A DNA stretch of 64,000 bases from Pseudomonas sp. Q1-7. GTDB taxonomy: Bacteria; Pseudomonadota; Gammaproteobacteria; Pseudomonadales; Pseudomonadaceae. A model generated the notes under the pieces. The model ran no database searches and had not been told where the DNA came from. It saw nothing but the letters and a program-made list of their open reading frames with translations. Of this stretch, positions 17,982 to 27,219 are shown in pieces (position 1 is the stretch's first letter; the number at the start of each line of letters is the position of its first letter). The position numbers and the translations under genes were made by a program. The stretch is from the NCBI RefSeq assembly GCF_028010285.1, contig NZ_CP116304.1, positions 5,472,501 through 5,536,500 of the forward strand, given 5' to 3'.

Positions 17982-18850
17982 AAGGGATACTCCTCGCCGG
18001 CGGCTCCGGCACTCGTCTGCATCCGATTACCCTGGGTGTTTCGAAGCAACTGCTGCCCATCTATGACAAGCCGATGGTGTATTACCCCATTTCGGTACTC
18101 ATGCTGGCGGGGATTCGGGAGATCTTGCTGATTTCGACACCTCAGGACCTTCCCCAGTACCGCAACCTGCTGGGAGACGGAAGTCAGTTCGGAATCCGGA
18201 TCAGCTATGCCATTCAACCGTCGCCCGATGGACTGGCACAGGCGTTCATCATCGGAGAAGAGTTCGTTGGCACCGACTCTGTCTGCCTGATCCTGGGTGA
18301 CAACATCTTCCATGGACAGCACTTCTCCGAGCAGCTCAAGCGCGCGGCCAGCAATCCTTCTGGTGCGACCGTCTTCGGTTATTGGGTCAAGGATCCGGAG
18401 CGATTCGGCGTCGTCGAATTCGACGAGCACAACCGGGCGATATCGATCGAGGAAAAACCCGAGGAGCCGCGATCCAGTTACGCAGTCACCGGGCTTTACT
18501 TCTATGACAACGACGTCATCGAGATTGCCAAGGCCGTGAAACCGTCTCACCGGGGCGAGCTGGAGATCACCGATGTCAATAACGCCTACCTCAAGCGCGG
18601 CGACCTGAAAGTCGAGCGCCTGGGCCGCGGCTTTGCCTGGCTCGATACCGGAACTCACGACAGCTTGCTCGAGGCAGCCCAATACGTGCAGACCATCGAG
18701 CACCGCCAGGGTCTGAAAGTCGCTTGCCTTGAAGAAATCGCCTATCAGAATGGTTGGATCGACAAGGAAAGATTGCTGATTCAGGCCAAGGCCTTCGGCA
18801 AGACCGGCTATGGCCAATACCTGTTCAAGTTGTCGGGAGAGAACGAGTGA
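17978..18850 (+). CDS. rmlA: Glucose-1-phosphate thymidylyltransferase
   Basis: The first enzyme of the dTDP-L-rhamnose pathway, making dTDP-glucose. It has 290 residues starting [16 protein letters not shown], where GGSGTRLHP binds the nucleotide. [23 protein letters not shown] and ITDVNNAYL follow in the RmlA order, and YGQYLFKL closes the protein. An upstream in-frame extension exists, but the ATG at 17978 overlapping the rmlB stop (ATGA) is the natural start. Order here is rmlB-rmlA-rmlC-rmlD, not the rmlBDAC of P. aeruginosa. Confidence 0.97.
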   Translation: MKGILLAGGSGTRLHPITLGVSKQLLPIYDKPMVYYPISVLMLAGIREILLISTPQDLPQYRNLLGDGSQFGIRISYAIQPSPDGLAQAFIIGEEFVGTDSVCLILGDNIFHGQHFSEQLKRAASNPSGATVFGYWVKDPERFGVVEFDEHNRAISIEEKPEEPRSSYAVTGLYFYDNDVIEIAKAVKPSHRGELEITDVNNAYLKRGDLKVERLGRGFAWLDTGTHDSLLEAAQYVQTIEHRQGLKVACLEEIAYQNGWIDKERLLIQAKAFGKTGYGQYLFKLSGENE

Positions 18851-19392
18851 ACGTCATAACGACAGAGCTCCAGGATGTACTGATCCTCGAGCCCCGCCTC
18901 TTTGGCGATGACCGTGGCTTCTTCTACGAGAGCTTCAACGCCCGCACCTTCGCCGAAGCGACCGGGGTAGATCGCGACTTCGTCCAGGACAACCACTCAC
19001 GCTCCCAACGCGGTGTCCTGCGCGGCCTGCATTACCAGTTGCAGCAAGCCCAGGGCAAGTTGGTGCGTGTTGTTCAGGGTGAAGTGTTCGATGTCGCGGT
19101 GGACGTCCGCCGGAGCTCCCCGACCTTCGGCCGTTGGGTCGGGGTGCATCTGTCCGCCGAGAACAAGCGCCAACTCTGGGTTCCAGAAGGTTTCGCCCAC
19201 GGTTTCCTGGTGCTCAGCGACTACGCCGAGTTCCTCTACAAGACCACCGACTATTACGCCCCGGAGCACGAGCGCTGCATTCGCTGGGACGACCCTGACC
19301 TGGCCATCGACTGGCCGCTCACCGAAGCTCCGCAACTGTCCGCCAAGGACAAGGCCGGGATCAACTTCAAGGACGCGGACCTGTTCGAATGA
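18847..19392 (+). CDS. rmlC: dTDP-4-dehydrorhamnose 3,5-epimerase
   Basis: A 181-residue RmlC, which epimerises the 4-keto sugar at C3 and C5. The start is the GTG inside the GTGA that overlaps the rmlA stop, giving the normal family length. Recognisable cupin features are [11 protein letters not shown] near the N-terminus, [18 protein letters not shown] with the substrate-binding Arg and catalytic His, the [11 protein letters not shown] strand, and [13 protein letters not shown]. Ends in an ATGA overlap with rmlD, so all four rml genes are translationally coupled. Confidence 0.96.
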   Translation: MNVITTELQDVLILEPRLFGDDRGFFYESFNARTFAEATGVDRDFVQDNHSRSQRGVLRGLHYQLQQAQGKLVRVVQGEVFDVAVDVRRSSPTFGRWVGVHLSAENKRQLWVPEGFAHGFLVLSDYAEFLYKTTDYYAPEHERCIRWDDPDLAIDWPLTEAPQLSAKDKAGINFKDADLFE

Positions 19393-20255
19393 AGATCCTC
19401 ATCACCGGCAACAGTGGCCAGGTGGCGCGGGAACTTCAGCTCGCCCTGACTGGCCGGGCGGACGTGGTCGCCCTGGGGCGCGACCAGCTCGACCTGGCGG
19501 ACCCCGAGCTCATTCGCCGGCGTGTCCGTACCGAGGCCCCCGACCTGTTGATCAACGCCGCGGCCTACACCGCGGTGGACCAGGCCGAAAACGAGCCGGA
19601 AGCCGCCTTCGCCATCAATGCGACGGCTCCAGGTGTGCTCGCCGAAGAAGCGACCACCCTTGGCATCCCGCTGTTCCACTACTCCACCGACTACGTCTAC
19701 GACGGCGCCAAGACTGGCCCCTACACCGAAGACGACCCGACCGGCCCGCTGGGTATCTACGGCCGCAGCAAACTGGCCGGCGAGCAGGTCGTCCAGGCCG
19801 TCGGCGGCCCGCACCTGATCCTGCGCACCAGTTGGGTCTATTCCCTGCACGGGCGCAACTTCCTGCTCACCATGCAGCGCCTGTTGCAGGAGCGCGAGGA
19901 ATTGCGCGTGGTGGACGACCAGGTCGGCGCGCCAACCTGGGCAGGCAGCATTGCCCACGCCACCGTGCAGCTGATCGAACGCTGGCAGGCGGGCAATAGC
20001 CGCTGGGGCGTCTATCACCTGACCAACCAGGGCGAAACCTCCTGGTTCGGCTTTGCAAGTGCAATCGCCGAGCAGTTGAAAGCCGCCGGCAAGCCTTGTG
20101 CCCGTCTGGTGGCCATCCCCTCCAGCGAGTATCCGACGCCGGCCAGGCGCCCGCTGAACTCCCGGCTGGATGGCCGCAAGCTGGCGCAGGACTGGCAGGT
20201 CAGCCTGCCGGACTGGCGCACCGCCCTGGCGGAGTGCCTGCGCCAGCCGCACTGA
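19389..20255 (+). CDS. rmlD: dTDP-4-dehydrorhamnose reductase
   Basis: The last step to dTDP-L-rhamnose, an NAD(P)H-dependent reduction. The 288 residues show the short-chain dehydrogenase fold: TGNSGQVARELQLAL at residues 6-20 binds the cofactor, NAAAYTAVDQAE and HYSTDYVYDG are RmlD-specific, and YGRSKLAGEQ carries the catalytic Tyr and Lys. The C-terminal ARRPLNSRLDG is typical. The start overlaps the rmlC stop by four bases. The next gene, dctB, begins 122 bases later and appears to be a separate unit. Confidence 0.96.
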   Translation: MKILITGNSGQVARELQLALTGRADVVALGRDQLDLADPELIRRRVRTEAPDLLINAAAYTAVDQAENEPEAAFAINATAPGVLAEEATTLGIPLFHYSTDYVYDGAKTGPYTEDDPTGPLGIYGRSKLAGEQVVQAVGGPHLILRTSWVYSLHGRNFLLTMQRLLQEREELRVVDDQVGAPTWAGSIAHATVQLIERWQAGNSRWGVYHLTNQGETSWFGFASAIAEQLKAAGKPCARLVAIPSSEYPTPARRPLNSRLDGRKLAQDWQVSLPDWRTALAECLRQPH

Positions 20256-20377
20256 GCCGTCGAGGAGGGTTGTGCCGGACGCACAATCCTTCTCGCGGAT
20301 TTCCACCTCGCCGCCCCCATGCCCGCGCCGGATGTCGATGCCATAATGCGCCTCATCGACCGGTGCACAGTGACCGC

Positions 20378-22189
20378 ATGACCGCCCACCCTTCTCCCCA
20401 CCGCCCACGCTGGCGCAGCCTGGTGCTGCTGGCCGTCCTTCTGGCGCCTCTGCTCTGGCCGTTGCAGCACTTCAGCGAGCGCTACTACAGCCAGTCCCTG
20501 GCCGAGCAGAACCGCCAGACCCTGGATCTGTACGTGGCCAACCTGCTGGGCACCCTGCGCCGCTACGAGGTGCTGCCGCCCATCCTGGCCGACCTGCCAC
20601 CCTTGCGTGATTTGCTCGCCGACGCCGACAGCGCCTCCCTGCAGGCCGAGGCCAACCGCGTACTGGCCGAAGTCCGCCGGGAAACCGGTGCCGACGTGAT
20701 CTACCTGATGAGCCCTGCCGGCCTGACTCTCAGCTCGTCGAACTGGGACCAGCCCGACAGCTTCGTCGGCCGCAACTTCACCTTCCGCCCGTATTTCCGC
20801 GAGGCGCTGGCGGGTAAGCAGGGGCGCTTCTTCGGCCTGGGCACCACCTCGCGCAAGCGAGGCTACTTCTTCGCCAGCCCGGTACGCGAAGGTGCGCGGA
20901 TCATCGGAATCCTGGTGGTAAAAGTGGACCTGGACGATGCCGAAACCCTCTGGGGCAAGACCCCGGAACAGTTGATGGTGACCGACGCCAACGGCGTGGT
21001 GATCGTCTCCTCGCGCAGCGACTGGCGCTTCCACGCCACGCGACCGCTGGATAACGCCGAACGCGTCGCCATCGCCGCCAACCAGCCCTATCCGACCCAG
21101 TCGCCGCCACCGCTGACGCTCGATGAAAAGGCCTGGGCGATCCAGAGCCGTGAACTGCGCGAGACCGGCCTCACCGCGAGCATCCTCGCCCCGCGCCAAC
21201 TGGTCGACCGCCAGGTGACCACCACGGTCGCCATCGGCGGCGCCACCCTACTGACCCTGCTGCTGTTGATCGGCCTGATGATGCAGCGCCGCCGCCACTA
21301 CCTCGACCGCATCGCCCTCGACGCCCGCGCCCGCCACGAACTGGAGATGCGCGTACAGGAGCGCACTCAGGACCTCGAGGCACTGAACAGCCGGTTGAAG
21401 GACGAAGTGCTGGAACGCGAACAGGCCCAGCAGGAGCTGGTCCGCGCCCAGGATGAACTGGTGCAGGCCGGCAAGCTCTCCGCCCTCGGGACCATGTCGG
21501 CGAGCATCAGCCACGAGCTGAACCAGCCTCTGGCCGCGATCCGCAGCTTTGCCGACAACGCCGGTGTGCTGCTGGATCACCAGCGCCTCGACGATGCCCG
21601 TGGCAACCTGCGGCAGATCAGCGAGCTGACTGCGCGCATGGCCTCGATCATCGCCCACCTGCGCGCCTTCGCCCGCCGCGACCGCCACGCGCCGGAAAGC
21701 GTCGCCCTGCAACCCGCCCTGGACGATGCCCTGGCACTGGTGGCCAAGCGCCGCCGGGCGATGGACGTGGAGCTGATCCGCGACCTGCCGGACGCACCGC
21801 TCTGGGTGCAAGCCGGGGAAACCCGCCTGCGCCAGGTGCTCGGCAACCTGCTCGCCAATGCCCTCGACGCCCTGGCGGAAAAGGCCCAGCCGAGGCGGAT
21901 CTGGCTCAGCGCCGAAACCACGGCCGAGGGCGTCGACCTGCACCTGCGCGACAACGGGCCGGGCTTCTCCGCCGATGCCCTGCACCACGCCCGTGAACCC
22001 TTCTTCACCACCAAGACCAGCGCCCAGGGCCTGGGCCTCGGCCTGGCCATCTGCGACAGCCTGATGCGCGCCCTGGGAGGCGAGTTGCTGCTCGACAACC
22101 ACCCCGACGGCGGAGCCCTGCTGACCCTGCGCCTGCGCAACGCCGCCCCCGGCGTCACTCCACAGCCTCCCGAGGACCTTTCCGCATGA
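20378..22189 (+). CDS. dctB: C4-dicarboxylate-type sensor histidine kinase
   Basis: A membrane sensor kinase of 603 residues. A hydrophobic segment at about 13-29 and a second at about 286-308 flank a periplasmic double-PAS-type sensor with the family-typical VGRNFTFRPYF and RGYFFASPV. A cytoplasmic coiled linker leads to the H-box SHELNQPLAAIRSF, then the N box NLLANALDAL and G boxes DNGPGFS and GLGLGLAI. This is DctB architecture, which senses C4-dicarboxylates and phosphorylates DctD. The ATG at 20378 is chosen because the first transmembrane helix follows directly. The gene overlaps dctD by four bases. In PAO1 the same two genes follow rml. Confidence 0.9.
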   Translation: MTAHPSPHRPRWRSLVLLAVLLAPLLWPLQHFSERYYSQSLAEQNRQTLDLYVANLLGTLRRYEVLPPILADLPPLRDLLADADSASLQAEANRVLAEVRRETGADVIYLMSPAGLTLSSSNWDQPDSFVGRNFTFRPYFREALAGKQGRFFGLGTTSRKRGYFFASPVREGARIIGILVVKVDLDDAETLWGKTPEQLMVTDANGVVIVSSRSDWRFHATRPLDNAERVAIAANQPYPTQSPPPLTLDEKAWAIQSRELRETGLTASILAPRQLVDRQVTTTVAIGGATLLTLLLLIGLMMQRRRHYLDRIALDARARHELEMRVQERTQDLEALNSRLKDEVLEREQAQQELVRAQDELVQAGKLSALGTMSASISHELNQPLAAIRSFADNAGVLLDHQRLDDARGNLRQISELTARMASIIAHLRAFARRDRHAPESVALQPALDDALALVAKRRRAMDVELIRDLPDAPLWVQAGETRLRQVLGNLLANALDALAEKAQPRRIWLSAETTAEGVDLHLRDNGPGFSADALHHAREPFFTTKTSAQGLGLGLAICDSLMRALGGELLLDNHPDGGALLTLRLRNAAPGVTPQPPEDLSA

Positions 22190-23559
22190 CCAACGCCCTA
22201 GACGCCCGCACCCAGGTGCTGCTGATCGATGACGACCCGCACCTGCGCCAGGCCCTCAGCCAGACCCTCGACCTGGCCGGCCTCCAGGTGCAGGCCCTGG
22301 GAGACGCGCAAGGCGTGGCGGAGAAGATCGAGAAGGATTGGCCCGGGGTGGTGGTGACGGATATCCGCATGCCCGGCATCGACGGCCTGGAACTGTTGCG
22401 CCAGTTGCGTGAGCGTGACCCCGACCTACCGGTGCTGCTGATCACCGGGCACGGCGACGTGCCCCTGGCGGTGCAGGCCATGCGCGCCGGTGCCTACGAC
22501 TTCCTGGAAAAGCCCTTCCCCAGCGACCAGTTGCTCGACAGCGTGCGCCGCGCCCTCGACCTGCGCCGACTGGTGCTGGAGAACCGCAGCCTGCGCCTGG
22601 CCCTGTCCGACCGCCAGCAGCTCAGTGGCCGCCTGGTGGGCCAGTCGCCCGCGATGCAGCGGCTGCGCGAGCAGATCGGCGCCCTCGCCGCCACCCATGC
22701 CGACGTACTGATCCTCGGCGAAACCGGTGCCGGCAAGGAGGTGGTGGCGCGCGCACTGCACGATCTGTCGGCGCGCCGCGAGGGGCCCTTCGTCGCCATC
22801 AACGCCGGCGCCCTGGCCGAGTCGGTGGTGGAGAGCGAACTGTTCGGCCACGAGCAGGGGGCCTTCACCGGTGCCCAGAAGCGCCGCATCGGCAAATTCG
22901 AGTTCGCCAACGGCGGCACGGTGTTCCTCGACGAAATCGAGAGCATGAGCCTGGACGTCCAGGTCAAGCTGCTGCGCCTGTTGCAGGAGCGCGTCGTGGA
23001 ACGCCTCGGCGCCAACCAGTTGATCCCCCTGGATATCCGCGTGATCGCCGCCACCAAGGAAGACCTGCGCCACGCCGCCGACCAGGGCCGTTTCCGCGCC
23101 GACCTGTATTACCGCCTGAACGTCGCCAGCCTGCGCATCCCACCCTTGCGCGAGCGCGGTGAGGACGCCCTGCTGCTGTTCCAGCACTTCGCCGATGCGG
23201 CGTGCAACCGCCACGGCATGGCCCCGCGCAGCCTCGACAGCAGCCAACGTGCCCTGCTCCTGACCCATGGATGGCCGGGCAACGTGCGCGAACTGCAGAA
23301 CGCCGCGGAACGCTTCGCGCTCGGCCTGGATCTGGCCCTGGACAACACACCGGCCGACCTGCCGACGGTGGACGGCGGCCTCAGCGAACAGGTGGAGGCC
23401 TTCGAACGCGCACTGATCGCCGCCGAACTGACCCGCCCGCACACCTCCCTGCGCAGCGTCGCCGAAGCCCTGGGCCTGCCACGCAAGACCCTCTCGGACA
23501 AACTGCGCAAGCACAACCTCAGCTTCAGTGGCGGAAATCCCGCAGAAGAGCAGGACTGA
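22186..23559 (+). CDS. dctD: Sigma54-dependent response regulator
   Basis: A 457-residue NtrC-family activator. Residues about 10-125 are the receiver with LLIDDDPH and phospho-acceptor Asp in VVTDIRMPGIDG. Residues about 145-385 are the AAA+ domain: Walker A GETGAGKE, the sigma54-contacting loop GAFTGA, Walker B VFLDEIE, and the arginine-finger segment FRADLYYRLNV. A Fis-type helix-turn-helix (SVAEALGLPRKTLSDKLRKHNL) ends the protein. DctD activates dicarboxylate uptake genes with RpoN; in PAO1 it controls dctA and the dctPQM genes that lie directly downstream. Those transporter genes are missing here, so its local target may be the sigma54 promoter just after it. Confidence 0.92.
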   Translation: MTNALDARTQVLLIDDDPHLRQALSQTLDLAGLQVQALGDAQGVAEKIEKDWPGVVVTDIRMPGIDGLELLRQLRERDPDLPVLLITGHGDVPLAVQAMRAGAYDFLEKPFPSDQLLDSVRRALDLRRLVLENRSLRLALSDRQQLSGRLVGQSPAMQRLREQIGALAATHADVLILGETGAGKEVVARALHDLSARREGPFVAINAGALAESVVESELFGHEQGAFTGAQKRRIGKFEFANGGTVFLDEIESMSLDVQVKLLRLLQERVVERLGANQLIPLDIRVIAATKEDLRHAADQGRFRADLYYRLNVASLRIPPLRERGEDALLLFQHFADAACNRHGMAPRSLDSSQRALLLTHGWPGNVRELQNAAERFALGLDLALDNTPADLPTVDGGLSEQVEAFERALIAAELTRPHTSLRSVAEALGLPRKTLSDKLRKHNLSFSGGNPAEEQD

Positions 23560-23630
23560 TCGGCAACAATCCGCTCACGCGGACTGCGACCAAAGACTAG
23601 GAAGCCCGGACCAGCGGGCGTGGGCCATAA

Positions 23631-23646
23631 TGGCACGAGGCTTGCC
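23631..23646 (+). promoter_or_regulatory. Sigma54 (RpoN) promoter
   Basis: TGGCACGAGGCTTGCC matches the -24/-12 consensus, with the conserved GG at 23632-23633 and GC at 23644-23645 exactly 12 bases apart. Transcription would begin near 23657. It lies 72 bases beyond the stop of dctD, a sigma54 activator gene. DctD is the obvious candidate activator, though NtrC or CbrB could also act. Confidence 0.75.
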
Positions 23647-23656
23647 CAGCCAGCGT

Positions 23657-23832
23657 CAACCCCTGCCTCGCGCAGGGCCAGGAGACCGGGTCCCGCAAGG
23701 GTTCGGTCTCTCCCCGAAGCGGCCACAAGCCGACCAAGGGGTTTTCCCATCCCGCCCACGGGCTCAGTCCCTGGGCAAGCATCCGGCTACCCGCCGGGTG
23801 TTCGAAGCCCGGCCTCCATGCCGGGCTTTTTC
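23657..23832 (+). ncRNA. Candidate sigma54-dependent small RNA (about 175 nt)
   Basis: The stretch between the predicted start of the sigma54 promoter and the intrinsic terminator has no reading frame of note but can fold well: CCCTGC with GCAGGG near 23662-23678, GAGACC with GGTCTC near 23682-23710, and the terminator stem. It lacks the AACAACAA-type repeats of CrcZ/CrcY. The alternative is that the promoter once served dctPQM and now drives a dead-end transcript. NrsZ, a known sigma54-dependent RNA of P. aeruginosa, also lies just after a sigma54-activator gene (ntrC), but I cannot show homology. Confidence 0.45.
23805..23832 (+). terminator. Intrinsic terminator
   Basis: A 9-bp stem, AAGCCCGGC with GCCGGGCTT, a 6-base loop, and a run of T broken by one C. 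It would end both read-through from dctD and the sigma54 transcript. Confidence 0.85.
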
Positions 23833-24344
23833 TTGCCGCAGCCTGCATCGATACACCGTATCGGCCGAGCGATCACTGCGCCCCTCCACAGCCTGGATGA
23901 GATCCGGGGAAAATCCCACCACCGCTCCCGGATTGCATCCGGGCGACGAACTGGCCTTAGGTGTTCCCCCAGCCCCAAATCCACGAACTATTCGCATGCT
24001 GGTAAACGCTTGGTCGCTGCATGTTTGATAGCAATATGCCCTGACACGAACTCTAAATTATCCGCCTATCTTCAAATACCTTTCCTAATTAAAACGTCTC
24101 GTCTTATCGCTAATTTCGCAGACACTTTTTTGCAACTTCCCACGAGGAAAATAGTGATATGGCGTATGTAGATTCACCGTGCAATTTGCAACTTGAAGGC
24201 TCTTCAAAACCGACTAGTTTGTATTAGGCGATGCCTTGGACGGCCTGCCGAACCCTCTATATTGCTCGTTTTGGGCAGCGTTTCGCGGTAATTCCCCCAC
24301 TTACGCCAGCAGGGAACTTGTCCGCACAACTCATTAGCCAGCTA

Positions 24345-24358
24345 TTGACCTGGATCAG
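24345..24358 (+). promoter_or_regulatory. ANR (FNR-type) box of the arc operon
   Basis: TTGACCTGGATCAG fits the ANR/FNR consensus TTGAT-N4-ATCAA with one mismatch per half, and differs very little from the arcD promoter box remembered for P. aeruginosa. Its centre is 68 bases before the arcD ATG, so a start site near 24393 would place it at -41.5, the class II position. It predicts induction by oxygen limitation. Confidence 0.75.
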
Positions 24359-24419
24359 AACACGACCACGACATCCCACGCCCAATAGGCACTATTCCTA
24401 CAACGGAAGGAGATGCAAG

Positions 24420-25847
24420 ATGTCAGAATCGTCCGACAAACTTAAACTAGGCGCCCTGGTAGCCCTGGTTGTCGGGTCAATGGTCGGCGGGGGTATTTTC
24501 TCGCTGCCGCAGAACATGGCGGCCAGTGCCGATGTCGGTGCCATTCTCATCGGCTGGGGCATTACCGCAGTGGGCATGCTCACCCTGGCGTTCGTCTTCC
24601 AGACCCTGGCCAACCGCAAGCCGGACCTCGACGGCGGGGTCTACGCCTACGCCAAGGCGGGTTTCGGCGACTACATGGGCTTTTCCTCGGCCTGGGGCTA
24701 CTGGATCAGCGCCTGGCTGGGCAACGTCGGCTACTTCGTGCTGCTGTTCAGCACCCTCGGCTACTTCTTCCCGGTCTTCGGCGAAGGCAACACGTTGGCA
24801 GCCATCATCGGCGCGTCCGTCGTTCTCTGGGCCGTGCACTTCCTGGTGCTGCGCGGGATCAAGGAAGCGGCCTTCATCAACCTGGTGACCACCATCACCA
24901 AGGTGGTGCCGCTGTTCCTGTTCATCCTGATCTGCCTGTTCGCCTTCCGGCTGGACATCTTCACCGCCGACATCTGGGGCACGAAGAACGTCGAGCTCGG
25001 CAGCGTGATGAACCAGGTGCGCAACATGATGCTGGTCACCGTCTGGGTGTTCATCGGTATCGAAGGCGCGAGTATCTTCTCCGCCCGCGCCGAAAAGCGC
25101 AGCGACGTGGGCAAGGCCACCGTGCTCGGTTTCGTCATCGTGCTGCTCCTGCTGGTGCTGGTGAACGTGCTGTCCCTCGGCATCATGACCCAGCCCGAAC
25201 TGGCCAAGCTGCAGAACCCCTCCATGGCGGCCGTGCTCGAGCATGTGGTCGGCCACTGGGGTGCGGTGCTGATCAGCGTGGGGCTGATCATCTCCCTGAT
25301 GGGTGCCCTGCTCTCCTGGGTGCTGCTGTGCGCCGAGATCCTCTTCGCCGCGGCCAAGGACCACACCATGCCGGCCTTCGTCCGCAAGGAGAACGCCAAC
25401 AAGGTTCCGGCCAACGCGCTCTGGCTGACCAACGCCATGGTGCAGCTGTTCCTGATCATCACCCTGTTCAGTGCCAGCACCTACCTGTCGCTGATCTACC
25501 TGGCGACTTCCATGATCCTGGTGCCCTACCTCTGGTCCGCCGCCTATGCGCTGCTGCTGCCGCTGCGCGGCGAGACCTACGAGCAGGACACCAGGGACCG
25601 CGGCAAGGACCTGTTCATCGCCGCCATCGCGCTGATCTACGCCATCTGGCTGCTCTACGCCGGCGGCGTGAAGTACCTGCTGCTCTCCGCCCTGCTGTAT
25701 GCCCCGGGCGTGATTCTCTTCGCCAAGGCCAAGCGGGAAGTTGGCCAACCGATCTTCACCCCTGTCGAGAAGCTGATATTCGCCGCCGTGCTCATCGGCG
25801 CACTCGTCGCGGGCTACGGCCTGTACGACGGCTTCCTGACCCTGTAA
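24420..25847 (+). CDS. arcD: Arginine/ornithine antiporter
   Basis: A 475-residue amino-acid antiporter with about twelve hydrophobic segments, starting MSESSDKLKLGALVALVVGS. The glycine-rich VGSMVGGGIFSLPQNMA near residues 18-34 is the substrate-binding signature of APC-superfamily transporters. It exchanges external arginine for ornithine produced by the deiminase pathway. An upstream in-frame extension is ignored because GGAAGGAG stands eight bases before the ATG at 24420. It is the first gene of arcDABC, 19 bases ahead of arcA, and follows an ANR box. Anaerobic and arginine (ArgR) control is known for this operon in P. aeruginosa. Confidence 0.96.
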   Translation: MSESSDKLKLGALVALVVGSMVGGGIFSLPQNMAASADVGAILIGWGITAVGMLTLAFVFQTLANRKPDLDGGVYAYAKAGFGDYMGFSSAWGYWISAWLGNVGYFVLLFSTLGYFFPVFGEGNTLAAIIGASVVLWAVHFLVLRGIKEAAFINLVTTITKVVPLFLFILICLFAFRLDIFTADIWGTKNVELGSVMNQVRNMMLVTVWVFIGIEGASIFSARAEKRSDVGKATVLGFVIVLLLLVLVNVLSLGIMTQPELAKLQNPSMAAVLEHVVGHWGAVLISVGLIISLMGALLSWVLLCAEILFAAAKDHTMPAFVRKENANKVPANALWLTNAMVQLFLIITLFSASTYLSLIYLATSMILVPYLWSAAYALLLPLRGETYEQDTRDRGKDLFIAAIALIYAIWLLYAGGVKYLLLSALLYAPGVILFAKAKREVGQPIFTPVEKLIFAAVLIGALVAGYGLYDGFLTL

Positions 25848-25866
25848 TCCGTAAGGAGACCCTGCC

Positions 25867-27117
25867 ATGTCCAAAGTCAAACTCGGCGTTCATTCCGAAG
25901 CCGGCAAGCTGCATAAGGTAATGGTCTGCTCGCCGGGGCTCGCACACATGCGCCTGACCCCCAACAACTGCGACGAGCTGCTGTTCGATGACGTAATCTG
26001 GGTAAACCAGGCCAAGCGCGATCATTTCGACTTCGTCACCAAGATGCGCGAACGCGGCGTCGACGTGCTGGAAATGCACAACCTGCTCACCGACATCGTG
26101 CAGAACAAGGAAGCCCTGAAGTGGATCCTCGATCGCAAGATCACCAACGACCAGGTCGGCGTCGGTCTGGTGAATGAAGTCCGCTCCTGGATCGAAGGCC
26201 TGGAACCGCGCAAGATCGCCGAGTTCCTCATCGGTGGCGTCGCCGGCTCCGACCTGCCGGAGAGCGAAGGCGTCGGCCCCATCAAGATGTACCGCGACTA
26301 CCTGGGCCACTCCAGCTTCGTCCTGCCGCCGCTGCCCAACACCCAGTTCACCCGCGACACCACCTGCTGGATCTACGGCGGCGTGACCCTCAACCCGATG
26401 TACTGGCCAGCCCGTCGCCAGGAAACCCTGCTGGCCACCGCCATCTACAAGTTCCACCCGACCTTCACCGAGGCCGAGTTCGAGGTCTGGTACGGCGATC
26501 CGGACAAGGACCACGGGATGTCCACCCTCGAAGGCGGTGACGTGATGCCCATCGGCAACGGCGTGGTGCTGGTCGGCATGGGCGAGCGCACCTCGCGCCA
26601 GGCCATCGGCCAACTGGCCCAGTCGCTGTTCGCCAAGGGCGCGGCGCAGAAGGTCGTCGTCGCCGGCCTGCCCAAGTCCCGCGCCGCCATGCACCTGGAT
26701 ACCGTCTTCACCTTCTGCGACCGCGACCTGGTCACTGTCTTCCCGGAAGTGGTCAAGGAAATCGTGCCCTTCGTCCTGCGCCCGGATGAAAGCCGCCCCT
26801 ACGGCATCGACATCCGCCGCGAAGAGAAGGACTTCATTTCGGTGGTCGCCGAGTCCCTCAACCTGAAGAAACTGCGCGTGGTGCAGACCGGCGGCGACGC
26901 CTTCGAGGCCGAGCGCGAGCAGTGGGACGACGGCAACAACGTGGTCTGCCTGGAACCCGGCGTGGTCGTCGGCTACGACCGCAACACCTACACCAACACC
27001 CTGCTGCGCAAGGCCGGCGTCGAGGTGGTCACCATCAGCGCCAGCGAACTCGGCCGTGGCCGTGGCGGCGGCCACTGCATGACCTGCCCGATCCTGCGCG
27101 ACCCGGTCGACTACTGA
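25867..27117 (+). CDS. arcA: Arginine deiminase
   Basis: A 416-residue enzyme that hydrolyses arginine to citrulline and ammonia, the first step of the ADI pathway. The substrate pocket motif FTRDTTCW is near residue 162, THE region with EGGDVMPIG follows, and the C-terminal [14 protein letters not shown] carries the nucleophilic Cys. Length agrees with Pseudomonas ArcA. The ATG has AAGGAGA 8 bases upstream. A strong hairpin follows in the gap before arcB. Confidence 0.98.
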   Translation: MSKVKLGVHSEAGKLHKVMVCSPGLAHMRLTPNNCDELLFDDVIWVNQAKRDHFDFVTKMRERGVDVLEMHNLLTDIVQNKEALKWILDRKITNDQVGVGLVNEVRSWIEGLEPRKIAEFLIGGVAGSDLPESEGVGPIKMYRDYLGHSSFVLPPLPNTQFTRDTTCWIYGGVTLNPMYWPARRQETLLATAIYKFHPTFTEAEFEVWYGDPDKDHGMSTLEGGDVMPIGNGVVLVGMGERTSRQAIGQLAQSLFAKGAAQKVVVAGLPKSRAAMHLDTVFTFCDRDLVTVFPEVVKEIVPFVLRPDESRPYGIDIRREEKDFISVVAESLNLKKLRVVQTGGDAFEAEREQWDDGNNVVCLEPGVVVGYDRNTYTNTLLRKAGVEVVTISASELGRGRGGGHCMTCPILRDPVDY

Positions 27118-27129
27118 GTTGACCCTCTC

Positions 27130-27153
27130 GGCGGCTCCCAACCCGGAGCCGCC
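27130..27153 (+). other. Intra-operon hairpin between arcA and arcB
   Basis: A perfect 9-bp stem, GGCGGCTCC with GGAGCCGCC, around a 6-base loop and without a T run. It is not a terminator. Arc transcripts of P. aeruginosa are known to be cut and to persist as shorter stable messages, so a role in 3'-end protection is plausible. Confidence 0.6.
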
Positions 27154-27219
27154 CGCCCCGCCAGCCACACGCTGTTCTGACGGAGCCTGGTTTCAAGTTA
27201 CCCACAAGGAGAAAGAATC

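Larger units (their letters stand above)
23560..24419. other. dctD-arcD intergenic region
   Basis: This 860-base interval lacks a credible gene. Its first 270 bases are GC-rich and hold a sigma54 promoter, several stem-loops and an intrinsic terminator. From about 23980 to 24230 it is clearly AT-richer, and nothing recognisable was seen in this part. The last 80 bases carry the ANR box, promoter and ribosome-binding site of arcD. In PAO1, dctPQM occupy the same interval. Confidence 0.6.
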
